46,443 nt of DNA from Endomicrobiia bacterium (GTDB taxonomy: Bacteria; Elusimicrobiota; Endomicrobiia; DTEH01). The notes beneath the pieces are model-generated. The model was not told the DNA's origin, made no database searches, and saw nothing but the letters and a program-made list of their open reading frames with translations. The position numbers were made by a program, and so were the translations under genes. The DNA is taken from NCBI GenBank assembly GCA_025059805.1, contig JANXDG010000076.1, positions 1 to 46,443 of the forward strand. Reading direction: 5' to 3'. Positions 1 through 8,667 of this stretch are shown one piece after another (within the stretch, counting starts at the first letter, position 1; each line of letters starts with the position of its first letter).

Positions 1-308
1 TCACAGGAAAAACAACTTTGCGTGAACTTTGTGCAGTGATCAACCTCGCATCTATGACTATTAGTAATGATAATGGTATAGCACATATCTCCGCTGCTAT
101 GGACAAGCCCACAATAATTTTGTTTGGACCGAGTAATCCTATATGGTTTTATCCGTATAATAAAAAATCTGGTTTTATTTATAAAAATTTAAAATGTTCA
201 CCATGCGGTATACGAACTTCTTGTAAAAATAATAGATGTATGAAAGAAATATCTCCTGAAGAAGTATTTGATTATATAACTTCAAATTTTGATTACTATC
301 TCAAATGA
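1..308 (+). CDS. GT9 heptosyltransferase-type glycosyltransferase, 3' part only
   Basis: This is the C-terminal part of a gene that begins before the window; the frame is open to base 3, so an internal TTG at 18 need not be the start. Visible are the TGKTTLRELCAVI stretch and the donor-binding motif NDNGIAHISAA, followed by LFGPSNP, as in GT9 ADP-heptose:LPS heptosyltransferases. A short Cys cluster follows (CSPCGIRTSCKNNRCM), which is common in WaaF-type members. GT9 enzymes add heptose (or a related sugar) to the LPS inner core at the cytoplasmic face of the inner membrane. Its stop overlaps the ATG of the next, decayed GT9 frame at 305 (ATGA), so the two were once translationally coupled. 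The exact sugar acceptor cannot be told. Confidence 0.85.
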   Translation, partial: TGKTTLRELCAVINLASMTISNDNGIAHISAAMDKPTIILFGPSNPIWFYPYNKKSGFIYKNLKCSPCGIRTSCKNNRCMKEISPEEVFDYITSNFDYYLK

Positions 309-484
309 AAATTTTATGTTTTCTTCCAAATTATATTGGTGATGTTTTAATGACAACACCAGCAATACGTTTTCTTAAAATGCAACTACATTGATAAAGA
401 TGATATGGTTATATCTTCGCAGATAGTCAATTTTTTAAGAACAATAATATAATTGATACTGTAGGTAAGGTTACAGTGGGTTAA
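305..484 (+). pseudogene. Remnant of a second GT9 heptosyltransferase gene
   Basis: An ATG at 305 opens a typical GT9 N-terminus (MKILCFLPNYIGDVLMTTPA, with the catalytic-type GD) but stops at 392-394 after 29 codons. About 35 bases on, another frame (about 428-484) reads QFFKNNNIIDTVGKV, which matches the next conserved GT9 stretch before it also stops. About 180 bp of a gene normally near 1 kb survives, with at least one frame change and loss of the whole C-terminal half. The reading is from direct translation; assignment to GT9 rests on motif likeness. The following intact GT9 at 510 is a separate gene with its own N-terminus. Confidence 0.7.
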
Positions 485-509
485 CTATATGAGTTAAAAT
501 GTTATTGAA

Positions 510-1475
510 ATGAAAATAACTGTTTTTCATTTAAACCAGCTAGGAGATATGCTTTTTAGTTTACCATTATTATATAACTTACGGAAAGTATTTAATAATG
601 CAAAAATTGTTAGTATATGTAGTTCACTTGACTTATTAAAGTTTATTTACCAAACAACAAATCTTATAGATGATTTTATAGTTAGGCCGAGAGATTTAAA
701 AGTTAAACATAAATTAAGCTTTATTAAGAGAGTTATGAGTGAAAAATTTGATATTTCAATTCATCTCTCACAATCTTTAGATGCAACTTTGACTGCGTTT
801 ATTTGTGGGATTCCGCATAGAGTTGGGTTTAAAACAGCCGCTATGTCATTTTTATATACACAAAAAGTTGAATTTATTCCTCCACCATCTGTATATAACA
901 ATTTGGCAATTTTGGAAAGCCTTAAAATTCCAATATTTAAACGTGATTATGTGGGTTTAATTAATGTAACTACTACAACAGATACTTTTAAAAAGTTCAA
1001 TATTACCAATAACGATTTTATTGTTGGAATTTCGCCCGCAACATCAAAAAGAAGAAAATATAAAATGTGGTCAAATAAAAAATTCGCTGAGGTGATAGAG
1101 TATTTTATCAAACACTATTCAGTAAAATGTTTTCTTCTTGGTAGTTTAAATGATTTCCATGTTTGTTTAGATATAGTTAATAATATAAATATAAATACTT
1201 TTAAAAACATCGTTAACTTAGCAGGGAAAACTACGTTGTTAGAGGTGGCTTGTATATTGAAAAGAACAAACATTTTTATAGGTGTTGATTCTGGATTACT
1301 TCATCTTGCAAGTTCATTTGAAGTACCTGTTGTTGGATTATTTGGTAAAACCTTACCTGAATATATTGGGCCTCAAGGTAAAAATAAGATTGTTATCAAA
1401 AAGGATAATATACAAGAAATTACTTCTGAAGAAGTAATAAAAGCAGCAGAACTTTTACTGGGAAAACAGTTATGA
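510..1475 (+). CDS. GT9 heptosyltransferase family glycosyltransferase
   Basis: This 321-residue protein has the usual GT9 length and two-domain layout. The N-terminal loop HLNQLGDMLFSLP carries Asp13, the position of the catalytic base in WaaC-type enzymes. The C-terminal domain has AGKTTLLEVACIL and the donor-binding motif VDSGLLHLA (Asp260, His265), followed by VVGLFGKT. It would transfer a heptose or related sugar from an ADP-sugar onto LPS core in the cytoplasm. Start at the ATG at 510; no clear Shine-Dalgarno is seen, so translation may depend on upstream coupling that the pseudogene has broken. The stop overlaps the next gene by 4 bp. Family assignment is firm; acceptor and sugar are unknown. 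Confidence 0.88.
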   Translation: MKITVFHLNQLGDMLFSLPLLYNLRKVFNNAKIVSICSSLDLLKFIYQTTNLIDDFIVRPRDLKVKHKLSFIKRVMSEKFDISIHLSQSLDATLTAFICGIPHRVGFKTAAMSFLYTQKVEFIPPPSVYNNLAILESLKIPIFKRDYVGLINVTTTTDTFKKFNITNNDFIVGISPATSKRRKYKMWSNKKFAEVIEYFIKHYSVKCFLLGSLNDFHVCLDIVNNININTFKNIVNLAGKTTLLEVACILKRTNIFIGVDSGLLHLASSFEVPVVGLFGKTLPEYIGPQGKNKIVIKKDNIQEITSEEVIKAAELLLGKQL

Positions 1476-2557
1476 ATGTTGCACAAATTTATTGTTCATA
1501 TACACTTGGCGGTGCAGAGTTACAAATGTTTGAGATAACAAAGTTGTTATATAATAAAGGAATAAATGTAGTATTATGCTGTCCGTTTAAAAGTAAACTT
1601 TATTTTAAAGCATTAAATGAAAAAATTCCGGTTGAAAATTTGAATATTATTGGTTCTTTAGATTTTGTAGGTATAGCTCGTCTTTACAAGATAATTCAAC
1701 AGTATAAAATAAACGTTGTGCATATAAATCAAGGAAAACTATTATGGCCATTAGCAATTTTAAAAATTTTGTTAAAAGATAAAATAAAAATAGTATTTCA
1801 TAGAAGAACAACAATACCATTAAAAAAAATGTCATATTGGACTTTAAAATATATGGATGCTATTTTTGCTGATTCTACTGCTGTAAAATTAACACTTTTA
1901 AAAGCAGGTGTTTCAGAAGAGAAAATATCTGTTATTTATCCTGGTATAGATCTTAATAGGTTTAAGATAGATATGACTACAGAAGAAATGAAAAAAAAAT
2001 ATGGGTTAGAAAATAACTTTGTAGTTGGCTGTATTGCTGCAATGAATCCTCCCGAAGGTAAAGGACAAAAATATTTAATTTCAGCGATAGCAATCATTTC
2101 ATCTATTTTTTCCGATATTCGTTTACTTCTTGTTGGAGATGGCAAGTTGCGAAAAAAGTTAGAAAATTTTGTTGAAAAACTTAGAGTTGGAAATTATGTA
2201 ATTTTTACTGGATTTCAGGAAAAAGTTGAAGAATATATTTCAGCAATGGATATTTTATGTTTACCTTCGGTTGGAGAAGAATCTTTTGGTGTGGTTTTGA
2301 TAGAGGCCCAGGCTATGGGAAAACCAGTTATAGCAAGTAATGTTGGTGGAATAAAAGAAGCGTTAATTGATGGTGAGACAGGCTATATAATTGAGCCAAG
2401 AAATGTAGTACAGCTAGTAGAAATTATATTAAAACTTTTATATGATAGAAATCTTTACAAAAAGATGTCATTAAAATGTTATGAGTGGGTCAGAGAAAAT
2501 TTTGATATTATTAAAGTTGTGGAGAAAATTGAACAAATTTATAATAGAATTTTTTAA
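1472..2557 (+). CDS. GT4 family glycosyltransferase
   Basis: This 361-residue GT-B glycosyltransferase has a Gly-rich N-terminal loop (YTLGGAELQMFE, residues about 10-21) and a C-terminal nucleotide-sugar domain with the E-x7-E type motif EESFGVVLIE (about 269-278), then AMGKPVIASNVGG and DGETGYII. GT4 enzymes are retaining transferases used widely in LPS core, O-antigen and capsule assembly. It begins inside the stop of the preceding GT9 (ATGA overlap), which indicates one operon. There are no transmembrane segments, so it should be cytosolic or peripheral at the inner membrane. Donor and acceptor cannot be inferred. Confidence 0.9.
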   Translation: MNVAQIYCSYTLGGAELQMFEITKLLYNKGINVVLCCPFKSKLYFKALNEKIPVENLNIIGSLDFVGIARLYKIIQQYKINVVHINQGKLLWPLAILKILLKDKIKIVFHRRTTIPLKKMSYWTLKYMDAIFADSTAVKLTLLKAGVSEEKISVIYPGIDLNRFKIDMTTEEMKKKYGLENNFVVGCIAAMNPPEGKGQKYLISAIAIISSIFSDIRLLLVGDGKLRKKLENFVEKLRVGNYVIFTGFQEKVEEYISAMDILCLPSVGEESFGVVLIEAQAMGKPVIASNVGGIKEALIDGETGYIIEPRNVVQLVEIILKLLYDRNLYKKMSLKCYEWVRENFDIIKVVEKIEQIYNRIF

Positions 2558-2579
2558 TAGTTATTTTATAAAAGTAAAG

Positions 2580-3986
2580 ATGTATTTTTGGTTTGTTATG
2601 ATTATATCGTTTCTTGTGATTTTTCATAGACTAGGAGAAGCACCATTAGGAGGAGATGATTGTTATTTTTCAGAAAAAGCTAAGGAAATGGCAAGAACTG
2701 GTGATTATTTAACACTTAAGTATGGGTATGCAATAAATTTTGACAATAAACCACCATTTATTTTTTGGATGAATTCCTTTGTTGGTAAAATTTTAGGTTT
2801 TAATAATTTTTCTATGAGATTAGGTAGTGCTGTACTATGTTGGATATGTGTAGTTTTAACATTTTGGTTTACAAAATATATTTTTGGTTCTGTTGAAGCA
2901 TTTTTATCTTCAATTGTTCTTACTTTTACCCAACAATACCTCTATCATGCTAGAAGTGCTGTTACAGATGGTCCATTAGCTGTGTTTATTAGTTTTGCAA
3001 TGTTTTGTTTTTGGGTAGCATATGCTAAAAAAAAGCCAATTTTATATTATCTTATGGGGTTATTTACTGGATTAGCAGTTATGACTAAACAAATCAATGG
3101 TTTCTTTGTGTATGCAATAATTGTTGTATTTATTATACTTACAAGAAATTATAAAATATTAATAAATCCACATTTTTATGGCGGAATAATAGTTTCATTT
3201 ATTATATTTTTACCTTGGCATATTTGGAGTATTGTAGTACATGGTATGCCATTTGTGACTTCTTATTTTGGCTCGATTTTTAGTTTTGTTTTTAAAGGTA
3301 TTGAAAACCGAGCTTCTGACCCATGGTATGAATATATAAGAAAAATAGTTGAAAATTATTGGCCTTGGTTTCCATTTTTAATTGCCAGTATACTATACGA
3401 GATAAAAAATATATTATATAAAAAAATTGGTTCAGAAGAAATTAGAAAAAGAGTATTTTTATTAACCTGGTCATTTATCCCACTATTCATACTTCAGTTA
3501 GGTAAAATTAAAACAACACAAAATTTAACACCAATTTATATACCATTTTCAATACTTACAAGTTTGTTTCTAAAACGAATAAATGAAAACACCGCTGGAA
3601 AGGTGGTAAAATGGATTGTGTTGTTAACAAGTGTAGTTACAATTATTTTTCTTCTTACACCTATTATACCGAAGACTATGGATAGTAGAGAGTATGTGGA
3701 GTATATGCCACTTATAGATTCTGTGAAAAAGATAAGTTCGGTAGTTTATACTCTTAAACATACTTTTTGGTATTTTAGTAATGCCACTTGGTTTTATGCT
3801 GATAGACGTGTTATAGGATTGACAGAAGATGAACTAATTAACAAACTCTTTCTTAATAAAAAAAGTTATTTTTTACTTTTTACTGATGATTTTTATCGGT
3901 TAAAAAGAAGATTTTCATCTAAAATAAAAATACTTAAAGCTTCAAAAAGAATAGTTTTATTTACAAATTTATATGATGAAAATTAG
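2580..3986 (+). CDS. GT39/ArnT-like membrane glycosyltransferase
   Basis: This polytopic protein has about ten hydrophobic segments. The first external loop contains HRLGEAPLGGDDCYFSEKA and, further on, NFDNKPPFIFW, the acidic pair and D-x-KPP signature of the ArnT/PMT superfamily, which transfers sugars from polyprenyl-phosphate carriers on the periplasmic side. The acidic pair is Asp-Asp rather than the usual Asp-Glu. The frame is open upstream to an ATG at 2481, but that lies deep in the GT4 gene; I prefer the ATG at 2580 (468 residues), which puts the first membrane helix right at the N-terminus. A non-ATG start between the two is possible. Likely role: modification of lipid A or core, or addition of a sugar to the glycan made by this cluster. 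Confidence 0.82.
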   Translation: MYFWFVMIISFLVIFHRLGEAPLGGDDCYFSEKAKEMARTGDYLTLKYGYAINFDNKPPFIFWMNSFVGKILGFNNFSMRLGSAVLCWICVVLTFWFTKYIFGSVEAFLSSIVLTFTQQYLYHARSAVTDGPLAVFISFAMFCFWVAYAKKKPILYYLMGLFTGLAVMTKQINGFFVYAIIVVFIILTRNYKILINPHFYGGIIVSFIIFLPWHIWSIVVHGMPFVTSYFGSIFSFVFKGIENRASDPWYEYIRKIVENYWPWFPFLIASILYEIKNILYKKIGSEEIRKRVFLLTWSFIPLFILQLGKIKTTQNLTPIYIPFSILTSLFLKRINENTAGKVVKWIVLLTSVVTIIFLLTPIIPKTMDSREYVEYMPLIDSVKKISSVVYTLKHTFWYFSNATWFYADRRVIGLTEDELINKLFLNKKSYFLLFTDDFYRLKRRFSSKIKILKASKRIVLFTNLYDEN

Positions 3987-4854
3987 TGGTGCAACAATTG
4001 TAAAGAATGCCGTCCTATATGGATATCCAATTGTAGAATCAATAAAATCTTTACTTCCTTTAGTTGATGAATATGTTGTAAATATAGGGAAGTCGCAGGA
4101 TGATACAAAAAAATTGATAGAATCAATTAAAGATCCGAAAATAAAGATAATTGAAACAGAGTGGGATGAAAGCATAAGGACTGGAGGACTTATTTTAAGT
4201 ATTCAGACAAACTATGCAATCAAGCATTGCACTGGAGATTGGATTTTTTATCTTCAAGCTGATGAGGTTCTACATGAAGATGATTATGATGAAATTTATA
4301 ATACGATAAAAGTTTTCAATGATGATCAACGAGTAGATGGATTTGCATTTAATTTTCTGCATTTTTATGGTAGCGCTTGGACTTATAAAAATGCACGAAA
4401 CTGGTATAAAAATGAGGTTAGAATTATAAGAAACAATGGGAAAATTTTTTCTTACGGAGATGCACAATCGTTTAGATTAATTGATGGGGAAAAACCTAAA
4501 GCAAAACTTATTAATGCAAGAATTTTTCATTATGGTTGGGCACGGCCACATTCAGTTTTAATAAAAAAAGTAGTTGATTTTAATAAACTGTGGCATAATG
4601 ATGAGTATATAGTAACAAAATTTGCAGATTTTGATATATATAAATGTCTTAATGAACTTGATAATTTAGAAGTTTTCACAGGTAGACATCCAAAAGTTAT
4701 GATGGGGAATAAAGAGTTTTTGTCACTTGAAAATTTTTTGTTTATTATGCAGCTTAGAGAAAAATATATAAAACAACGTTCTATTTTACAGTATTTAAAG
4801 GCTTTATCAAAAAAAATACCAATTGGTAGATATAGAGGATTTAAGAAAATATAA
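3973..4854 (+). CDS. GT2 family glycosyltransferase
   Basis: This 293-residue protein has a GT-A N-terminal fold: ISGATIVKNAVLYGYPIVES (loop around the nucleotide), then GDWIFYLQADEVLHEDDY, whose ADE (about residues 96-98) stands where the metal/UDP-binding DxD usually lies. A C-terminal basic tail follows. It overlaps the end of the preceding GT39-like gene by 14 bp and ends exactly where the ligase gene begins (ATGA-type junction at 4854). An adjacent second ATG at 3976 could also serve as start. GT2 inverting transferases use UDP- or dTDP-sugars in the cytosol; the specific sugar is not inferable. Confidence 0.82.
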   Translation: MMKISGATIVKNAVLYGYPIVESIKSLLPLVDEYVVNIGKSQDDTKKLIESIKDPKIKIIETEWDESIRTGGLILSIQTNYAIKHCTGDWIFYLQADEVLHEDDYDEIYNTIKVFNDDQRVDGFAFNFLHFYGSAWTYKNARNWYKNEVRIIRNNGKIFSYGDAQSFRLIDGEKPKAKLINARIFHYGWARPHSVLIKKVVDFNKLWHNDEYIVTKFADFDIYKCLNELDNLEVFTGRHPKVMMGNKEFLSLENFLFIMQLREKYIKQRSILQYLKALSKKIPIGRYRGFKKI

Positions 4855-6035
4855 TGAACTTAAAGACTATTTTGGGTAGATTATTAGAGAGTTTATTGTT
4901 TTTGTTTATGTTTTTTTTGCCAATTTCTCGTTCTGCGCAAGCTATTGGTATTTTCTTATGTTTAATAGTATGGTTAATTTTGATTGTGTTAGGTAAAGGT
5001 TACAGAGATATTATACAAAACAAGATAATATTATTTTGTTTGCTCTTTGTAAGTAGTCTATTTATAAGCACATTAGTTAACGGTGTTAACATTGTTTCTC
5101 TAGATGGACTTATGAAAATATTAAGCTGTGTTGTTTTGACATTAGTAGTTTATCAAGGGATAGAAAACATACAATGTCTTAAGAAGATAGTAGTTGCATT
5201 GGTTGTAAGTACGAGTGTTGTTTCAGTATATGGGATATTACAATATTTTACAAGGTTAAATATTACAAATTCCGACAAAGTAGAAATATTCAATAGAGTG
5301 CATGGTATGCTTGACACAAACAGTTTTGCGGGTATACTTGAGGCAGCCATTATGTATAACTTTTCATTAGTTTTTTTTTATATGAAAAATTTGGTGTTTT
5401 GGTTATGTTTTTTAGTTATGCTTATTTGTTTAGGGCTTACTATGACACGAGGTGCTTGGTTTGGAGTAGTGGTCGGTTTTTTAATAATAAGTTTGGTAGT
5501 GAAAAAATCACGATGGGCGCTACTTTTTGTAGGTTTGGTTTTGATATTACTTCTAACATGGCCTCATGGAAGAGAAAGAATAATTAGAACATTAAAGTTA
5601 GAAACGGAAAGAGAACGTATGCTTATGTGGAAACATTCAATAAAAATGTTTATTGAAAACCCTTTATTTGGTAATGGCCCAAACAGTTTTTGGAAATCTA
5701 TACAACATTTAGAATCCAATATAGATAAGGGACATAAACATTGCCATAATATCTATCTTGGTTTAGCTGCTGAGTGTGGAATATTTTCTGTTGTTACTTT
5801 TTTAATTTTTTCTTTGTTTACATTATATACTGCGATCAGATTGTTGAAAATATCGTTTTATAATTTTTCAGACTATCTTATATTAGGTGCTGTAGGGTAC
5901 ATAGTAAGTTTTTTGATCCATGGTTTTGTAGATTATACACTTTATGGAGAGACAGGATATTTATATGGATTTTCGGTTGGGATAATAACTTTAAGAGCTT
6001 TTGAAAATAAAAATAAGTATGAGAATAAAATATAG
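4854..6035 (+). CDS. O-antigen ligase/polymerase family (Wzy_C) membrane protein
   Basis: This 393-residue protein has ten or more predicted transmembrane helices and a large periplasmic loop. Conserved features of the WaaL/Wzy family are visible: MTRGAWFGVVVGFL in the middle helices, ENPLFGNGPNSFW in the loop, and HKHCHNIYLGLAAECGI (about residues 294-310), the His-containing loop motif that is essential in WaaL. It would join undecaprenyl-PP-linked glycan to lipid A-core in the periplasm, or polymerise it; the two activities cannot be told apart by motifs. It sits inside the glycosyltransferase operon and its end overlaps the PIG-L gene. A truncated relative lies at 25621. Confidence 0.85.
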   Translation: MNLKTILGRLLESLLFLFMFFLPISRSAQAIGIFLCLIVWLILIVLGKGYRDIIQNKIILFCLLFVSSLFISTLVNGVNIVSLDGLMKILSCVVLTLVVYQGIENIQCLKKIVVALVVSTSVVSVYGILQYFTRLNITNSDKVEIFNRVHGMLDTNSFAGILEAAIMYNFSLVFFYMKNLVFWLCFLVMLICLGLTMTRGAWFGVVVGFLIISLVVKKSRWALLFVGLVLILLLTWPHGRERIIRTLKLETERERMLMWKHSIKMFIENPLFGNGPNSFWKSIQHLESNIDKGHKHCHNIYLGLAAECGIFSVVTFLIFSLFTLYTAIRLLKISFYNFSDYLILGAVGYIVSFLIHGFVDYTLYGETGYLYGFSVGIITLRAFENKNKYENKI

Positions 6036-6723
6036 AAACTTAGAAAAAATATTTGTTATTTTTAAAAGTTTCTTACCTGTAAAAACACAATTAGTTAAAA
6101 CTTTATATAGTAATAAAATCCTTGTTATATCACCCCATATAGATGATGACATTATTGGGGCAGGTGGGAGTTTAATTAGACATACATCGCTTGGAAAAAA
6201 ATCATCAGTTGTATATGTTACCATTGGTCTAGAAGAAAGAATTAATGAAGCTGAGGCAATAAATAGGATAGTTGGGTATGATAAGCAATTTTTTCTTGGC
6301 TATAAACCAGATCATATTAAAAAATATAATTATTTTAAAGAAGAACTTGTTAAAATTTTGTATAATGAACTTCCGGATGCAATCTTAATACCGTTTTTGG
6401 TTGACAACCATAAAGATCATATAATTGTAAACAAGTTATTTCTTGAAGTAGTGGCTGATAATAAAATAGAAGTGGATATTTTTTGTTATGAGGTATGGAC
6501 ACCTTTATTTCCAAATTTTGTAGTAGATATTAGTAATGTGATTGATATTAAAAAAAGATGTATAGAAATTTATAAATCACAACTTATAACACATAATTAT
6601 GTAAACCAAACACTTTCTTTAAATAGCTTTAGAGGGAAAGTTTACGATGTTGATTATGCAGAAGCATTTTTTAAAACAGATGTGAGTTATTATTTATATC
6701 TTTGGAGGAAGATATATGGTTAG
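6019..6723 (+). CDS. PIG-L/LmbE family deacetylase
   Basis: This protein carries the zinc motif of the family, ISPHIDDDIIGAGG (His40, Asp42, Asp43 counting from the chosen start), and the later NHKDHIIVN, which supplies the third zinc His. These enzymes remove N-acetyl groups from N-acetylglucosamine-containing substrates; here a glycolipid or nucleotide-sugar intermediate of the LPS glycan is likely. The frame is open to a TTG at 6001, but the ATG at 6019 is preferred because it gives only a 17 bp overlap with the ligase gene. Length (234 residues) is normal. The product overlaps the next GT2 gene by 8 bp. Confidence 0.87.
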   Translation: MRIKYRNLEKIFVIFKSFLPVKTQLVKTLYSNKILVISPHIDDDIIGAGGSLIRHTSLGKKSSVVYVTIGLEERINEAEAINRIVGYDKQFFLGYKPDHIKKYNYFKEELVKILYNELPDAILIPFLVDNHKDHIIVNKLFLEVVADNKIEVDIFCYEVWTPLFPNFVVDISNVIDIKKRCIEIYKSQLITHNYVNQTLSLNSFRGKVYDVDYAEAFFKTDVSYYLYLWRKIYG

Positions 6724-7492
6724 GGAAAAACTTTCAGTATATATAATTACTTATAATGAAGAAAAAAAGATCCGAGATTGTCTAGAAAGTATAAAATGGG
6801 CTGATGAAATTGTTGTTGTAGATTCATATAGTACAGATGCAACAGTAGAGATTTGTCGTGAATATACTGACAAAATATTTTATGCAAAATTTGAAGGATT
6901 TGGTAAATTAAGAAACTTAGCAGTAAGTTATACATCTTATGATTGGGTTTTAAGTTTAGATGCAGATGAACGTGTCTCTGAAGAGTTAAAAGATGAAATT
7001 TTGTCAAAACTTACAACTGGTCCAGATGCAGATGCGTATTTTATACCTCGTAGGTCACACTTTTTAGGATACTGGATAAGATATAGTGGTTGGTATCCAG
7101 ACTATCGTCAACCACAATTTTTTAACAAAAAAAAGATGAAATACGAAGATGAACATCTTGTACATGAGGGGTTTAAACTCAATCCAGGAGCTAAGATTTC
7201 GTTCCTTAAGGGACATATAATTCAGTTTCCTTTTTTGACATTGGATGAGTTTATAAAAAAAATGGAGAAGTACTCAAATTTAAAAGCACAACAAATGTTT
7301 AACGAAAGGAAAAAATTTACATTAATTCAGCTCGTTATCCATCCATTTATTTGCTTTATAAGAATGTATATTGTGAAACTCGGTTTTCTTGATGGAGAAG
7401 TTGGTTTTATTCTCGCGTTATTATACTCCTATTATACTTTTATCAAGTATGTAAGGTTATGGGAACTATATCAATTTAGCGTTAAACAATGA
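6716..7492 (+). CDS. GT2 glycosyltransferase, WaaE/KdtX-like
   Basis: This 258-residue protein begins LSVYIITYNEEKKIRDCLES followed by WADEIVVVDSYSTDATVEI, a near-consensus start for the WaaE-type GT2 family (LPS core beta-1,4-glucosyltransferase in enterobacteria). The DxD-equivalent LDADERVSEEL lies near residues 81-91, and YPDYRQPQFFNKKKMKYEDEHLVHE follows as in this family, ending with one or two C-terminal hydrophobic segments. It starts inside the PIG-L gene and is the last gene of the cluster, before a 78 bp gap. The sugar transferred in this organism is not known. Confidence 0.85.
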   Translation: MVREKLSVYIITYNEEKKIRDCLESIKWADEIVVVDSYSTDATVEICREYTDKIFYAKFEGFGKLRNLAVSYTSYDWVLSLDADERVSEELKDEILSKLTTGPDADAYFIPRRSHFLGYWIRYSGWYPDYRQPQFFNKKKMKYEDEHLVHEGFKLNPGAKISFLKGHIIQFPFLTLDEFIKKMEKYSNLKAQQMFNERKKFTLIQLVIHPFICFIRMYIVKLGFLDGEVGFILALLYSYYTFIKYVRLWELYQFSVKQ

Positions 7493-7515
7493 TAGTTTTG
7501 ACTTAGAGCTGATAC

Positions 7516-7544
7516 TTGAAATTCGGTTTTAAAATAGATAGAAT
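7516..7544 (+). promoter_or_regulatory. Sigma-70-type promoter of the flagellar motor operon
   Basis: TTGAAA at 7516-7521 and TAGAAT at 7539-7544 are spaced by exactly 17 bases. Transcription would start near 7551, about 20 bases before the flbD ATG, whose SD-like AAGGG lies directly before it. The preceding gene ends at 7492, so this gap is the natural place for a promoter. Confidence 0.5.
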
Positions 7545-7570
7545 AAATAATAATTTAAATAAACTAAGGG

Positions 7571-7786
7571 ATGATAAAGTTACATAAACTAAATGGGACA
7601 GAAGTAGTAATAAACGCAGACCTTGTTGAAAGTATTGAATCAGTACCTGATACAAAAATAATTCTTACCTCTGGGAACCAGTATATTGTTAAAGAACCGG
7701 TTGATGAAGTTGTTAGAAAGTTTATAGAATATAAGTCAAAAATAGAAGTAGAAAAAGAGAAGCAAAAGAACTTAAGGAAAGAATAA
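7571..7786 (+). CDS. flbD: FlbD/SwrD family flagellar protein
   Basis: This 71-residue protein matches the FlbD/SwrD family in length and sequence: MIKLHKLNGTEVVINADLVE, then the TKIILTSGNQYIVKEPVDEVV core and a charged C-terminal tail rich in Lys and Glu. SwrD raises flagellar power in Bacillus, and the gene commonly sits directly before motA in flagellar operons, as here (11 bp gap). It is a cytosolic protein whose molecular action is not well defined. It heads the transcription unit flbD-motA-motB. An SD-like AAGGG abuts the ATG closely. Confidence 0.9.
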   Translation: MIKLHKLNGTEVVINADLVESIESVPDTKIILTSGNQYIVKEPVDEVVRKFIEYKSKIEVEKEKQKNLRKE

Positions 7787-7797
7787 GCGAAAAGGGA

Positions 7798-8655
7798 ATG
7801 GATATAACTACATTAATAGGTGCAACGGCAGGGTTGTTGCTTATAGCTTTTGGTATAATGATGCGTGGTGGAGGTATTGATATCACACAGTTTCTTGCCT
7901 TTTATAATTTCCCTTCAATACTTATTACTTTTGGTGGAGCAATTTGTGCTACTTTGATAAATTATCCATTGTCACAGGTTGTTGGTGTAGTAAAAATTGT
8001 TAAAAAAGTTTTCACCGAACCTGGTGAGTCAGCTGCTGGGATCATTGAACAATTTGTTGCTTTGTGTCAGAAAGCAAGAAAAGAAGGTATATTAGCTTTA
8101 GAAGATGATGTTAAAAAGATGGATAACGATTTTATGCGTCGTGGATTACAAATGGTAATAGATGGCCATGATGCAGATTTTATTCGCAACCTAATGGAAA
8201 CAGAGCTTGCTTTTATTCAAGAACGGCATAAGATTGGACAGGAGATTTTTATTGCGTTAGGTACATATTCTCCAGCATTCGGATTAATAGGAACGGTTAT
8301 TGGTCTCATATTAATGTTAAGAAACTTACAAGATACTGCACAGATTGCTTCGGGTATGGCTGTAGCTTTGCTTACTACGTTTTATGGAGCAATGGCAGCT
8401 TATTTGTTGTTTTTGCCTATTTCAGGCAAACTTAAACGACGTAGCGAAGAAGAAATTTTTATAAAAGAAGTAATAATACGAGGTGTGTTACTTCTACAGT
8501 CCGGTGTAGCACCTTCAGTAATGGAAGCAAATTTGCAGGCATACTTATCTCCTGCCTTAAGGAAAGCTGCACTTGCAAAAGAAAAGGCTGCGAGAGAACA
8601 AATGGCAGCAACACAGACATCAACAGAAGGTAAAACTGAGACAGAAAAGAAATAA
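7798..8655 (+). CDS. motA: Flagellar motor stator protein MotA
   Basis: This 285-residue protein has four transmembrane segments, two at the N-terminus and two after the cytoplasmic loop. The loop carries the family-typical GIIEQFVALCQKARKEG stretch and the third helix region reads GTYSPAFGLIGTVIGLILML, containing the conserved proline involved in torque coupling. The C-terminus is charged and slightly extended. With MotB it forms the ion-driven stator in the inner membrane. SD-like AAAAGGGA lies just before the ATG. The rest of the flagellar gene set is not in this window. Confidence 0.95.
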   Translation: MDITTLIGATAGLLLIAFGIMMRGGGIDITQFLAFYNFPSILITFGGAICATLINYPLSQVVGVVKIVKKVFTEPGESAAGIIEQFVALCQKARKEGILALEDDVKKMDNDFMRRGLQMVIDGHDADFIRNLMETELAFIQERHKIGQEIFIALGTYSPAFGLIGTVIGLILMLRNLQDTAQIASGMAVALLTTFYGAMAAYLLFLPISGKLKRRSEEEIFIKEVIIRGVLLLQSGVAPSVMEANLQAYLSPALRKAALAKEKAAREQMAATQTSTEGKTETEKK

Positions 8656-8667
8656 GTTTTAAATATT

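Noticed and set aside
2481-2579. Longer N-terminus of the GT39-like gene
   Set aside because: It would overlap the conserved end of the GT4 gene by 77 bp, and the family starts with the first helix, near 2580.
7483-7514. Sigma-28 flagellar promoter (TAAA ... GCTGATA) before flbD
   Set aside because: The two elements are 21 bases apart instead of about 15, and a better TTGAAA-N17-TAGAAT promoter follows.
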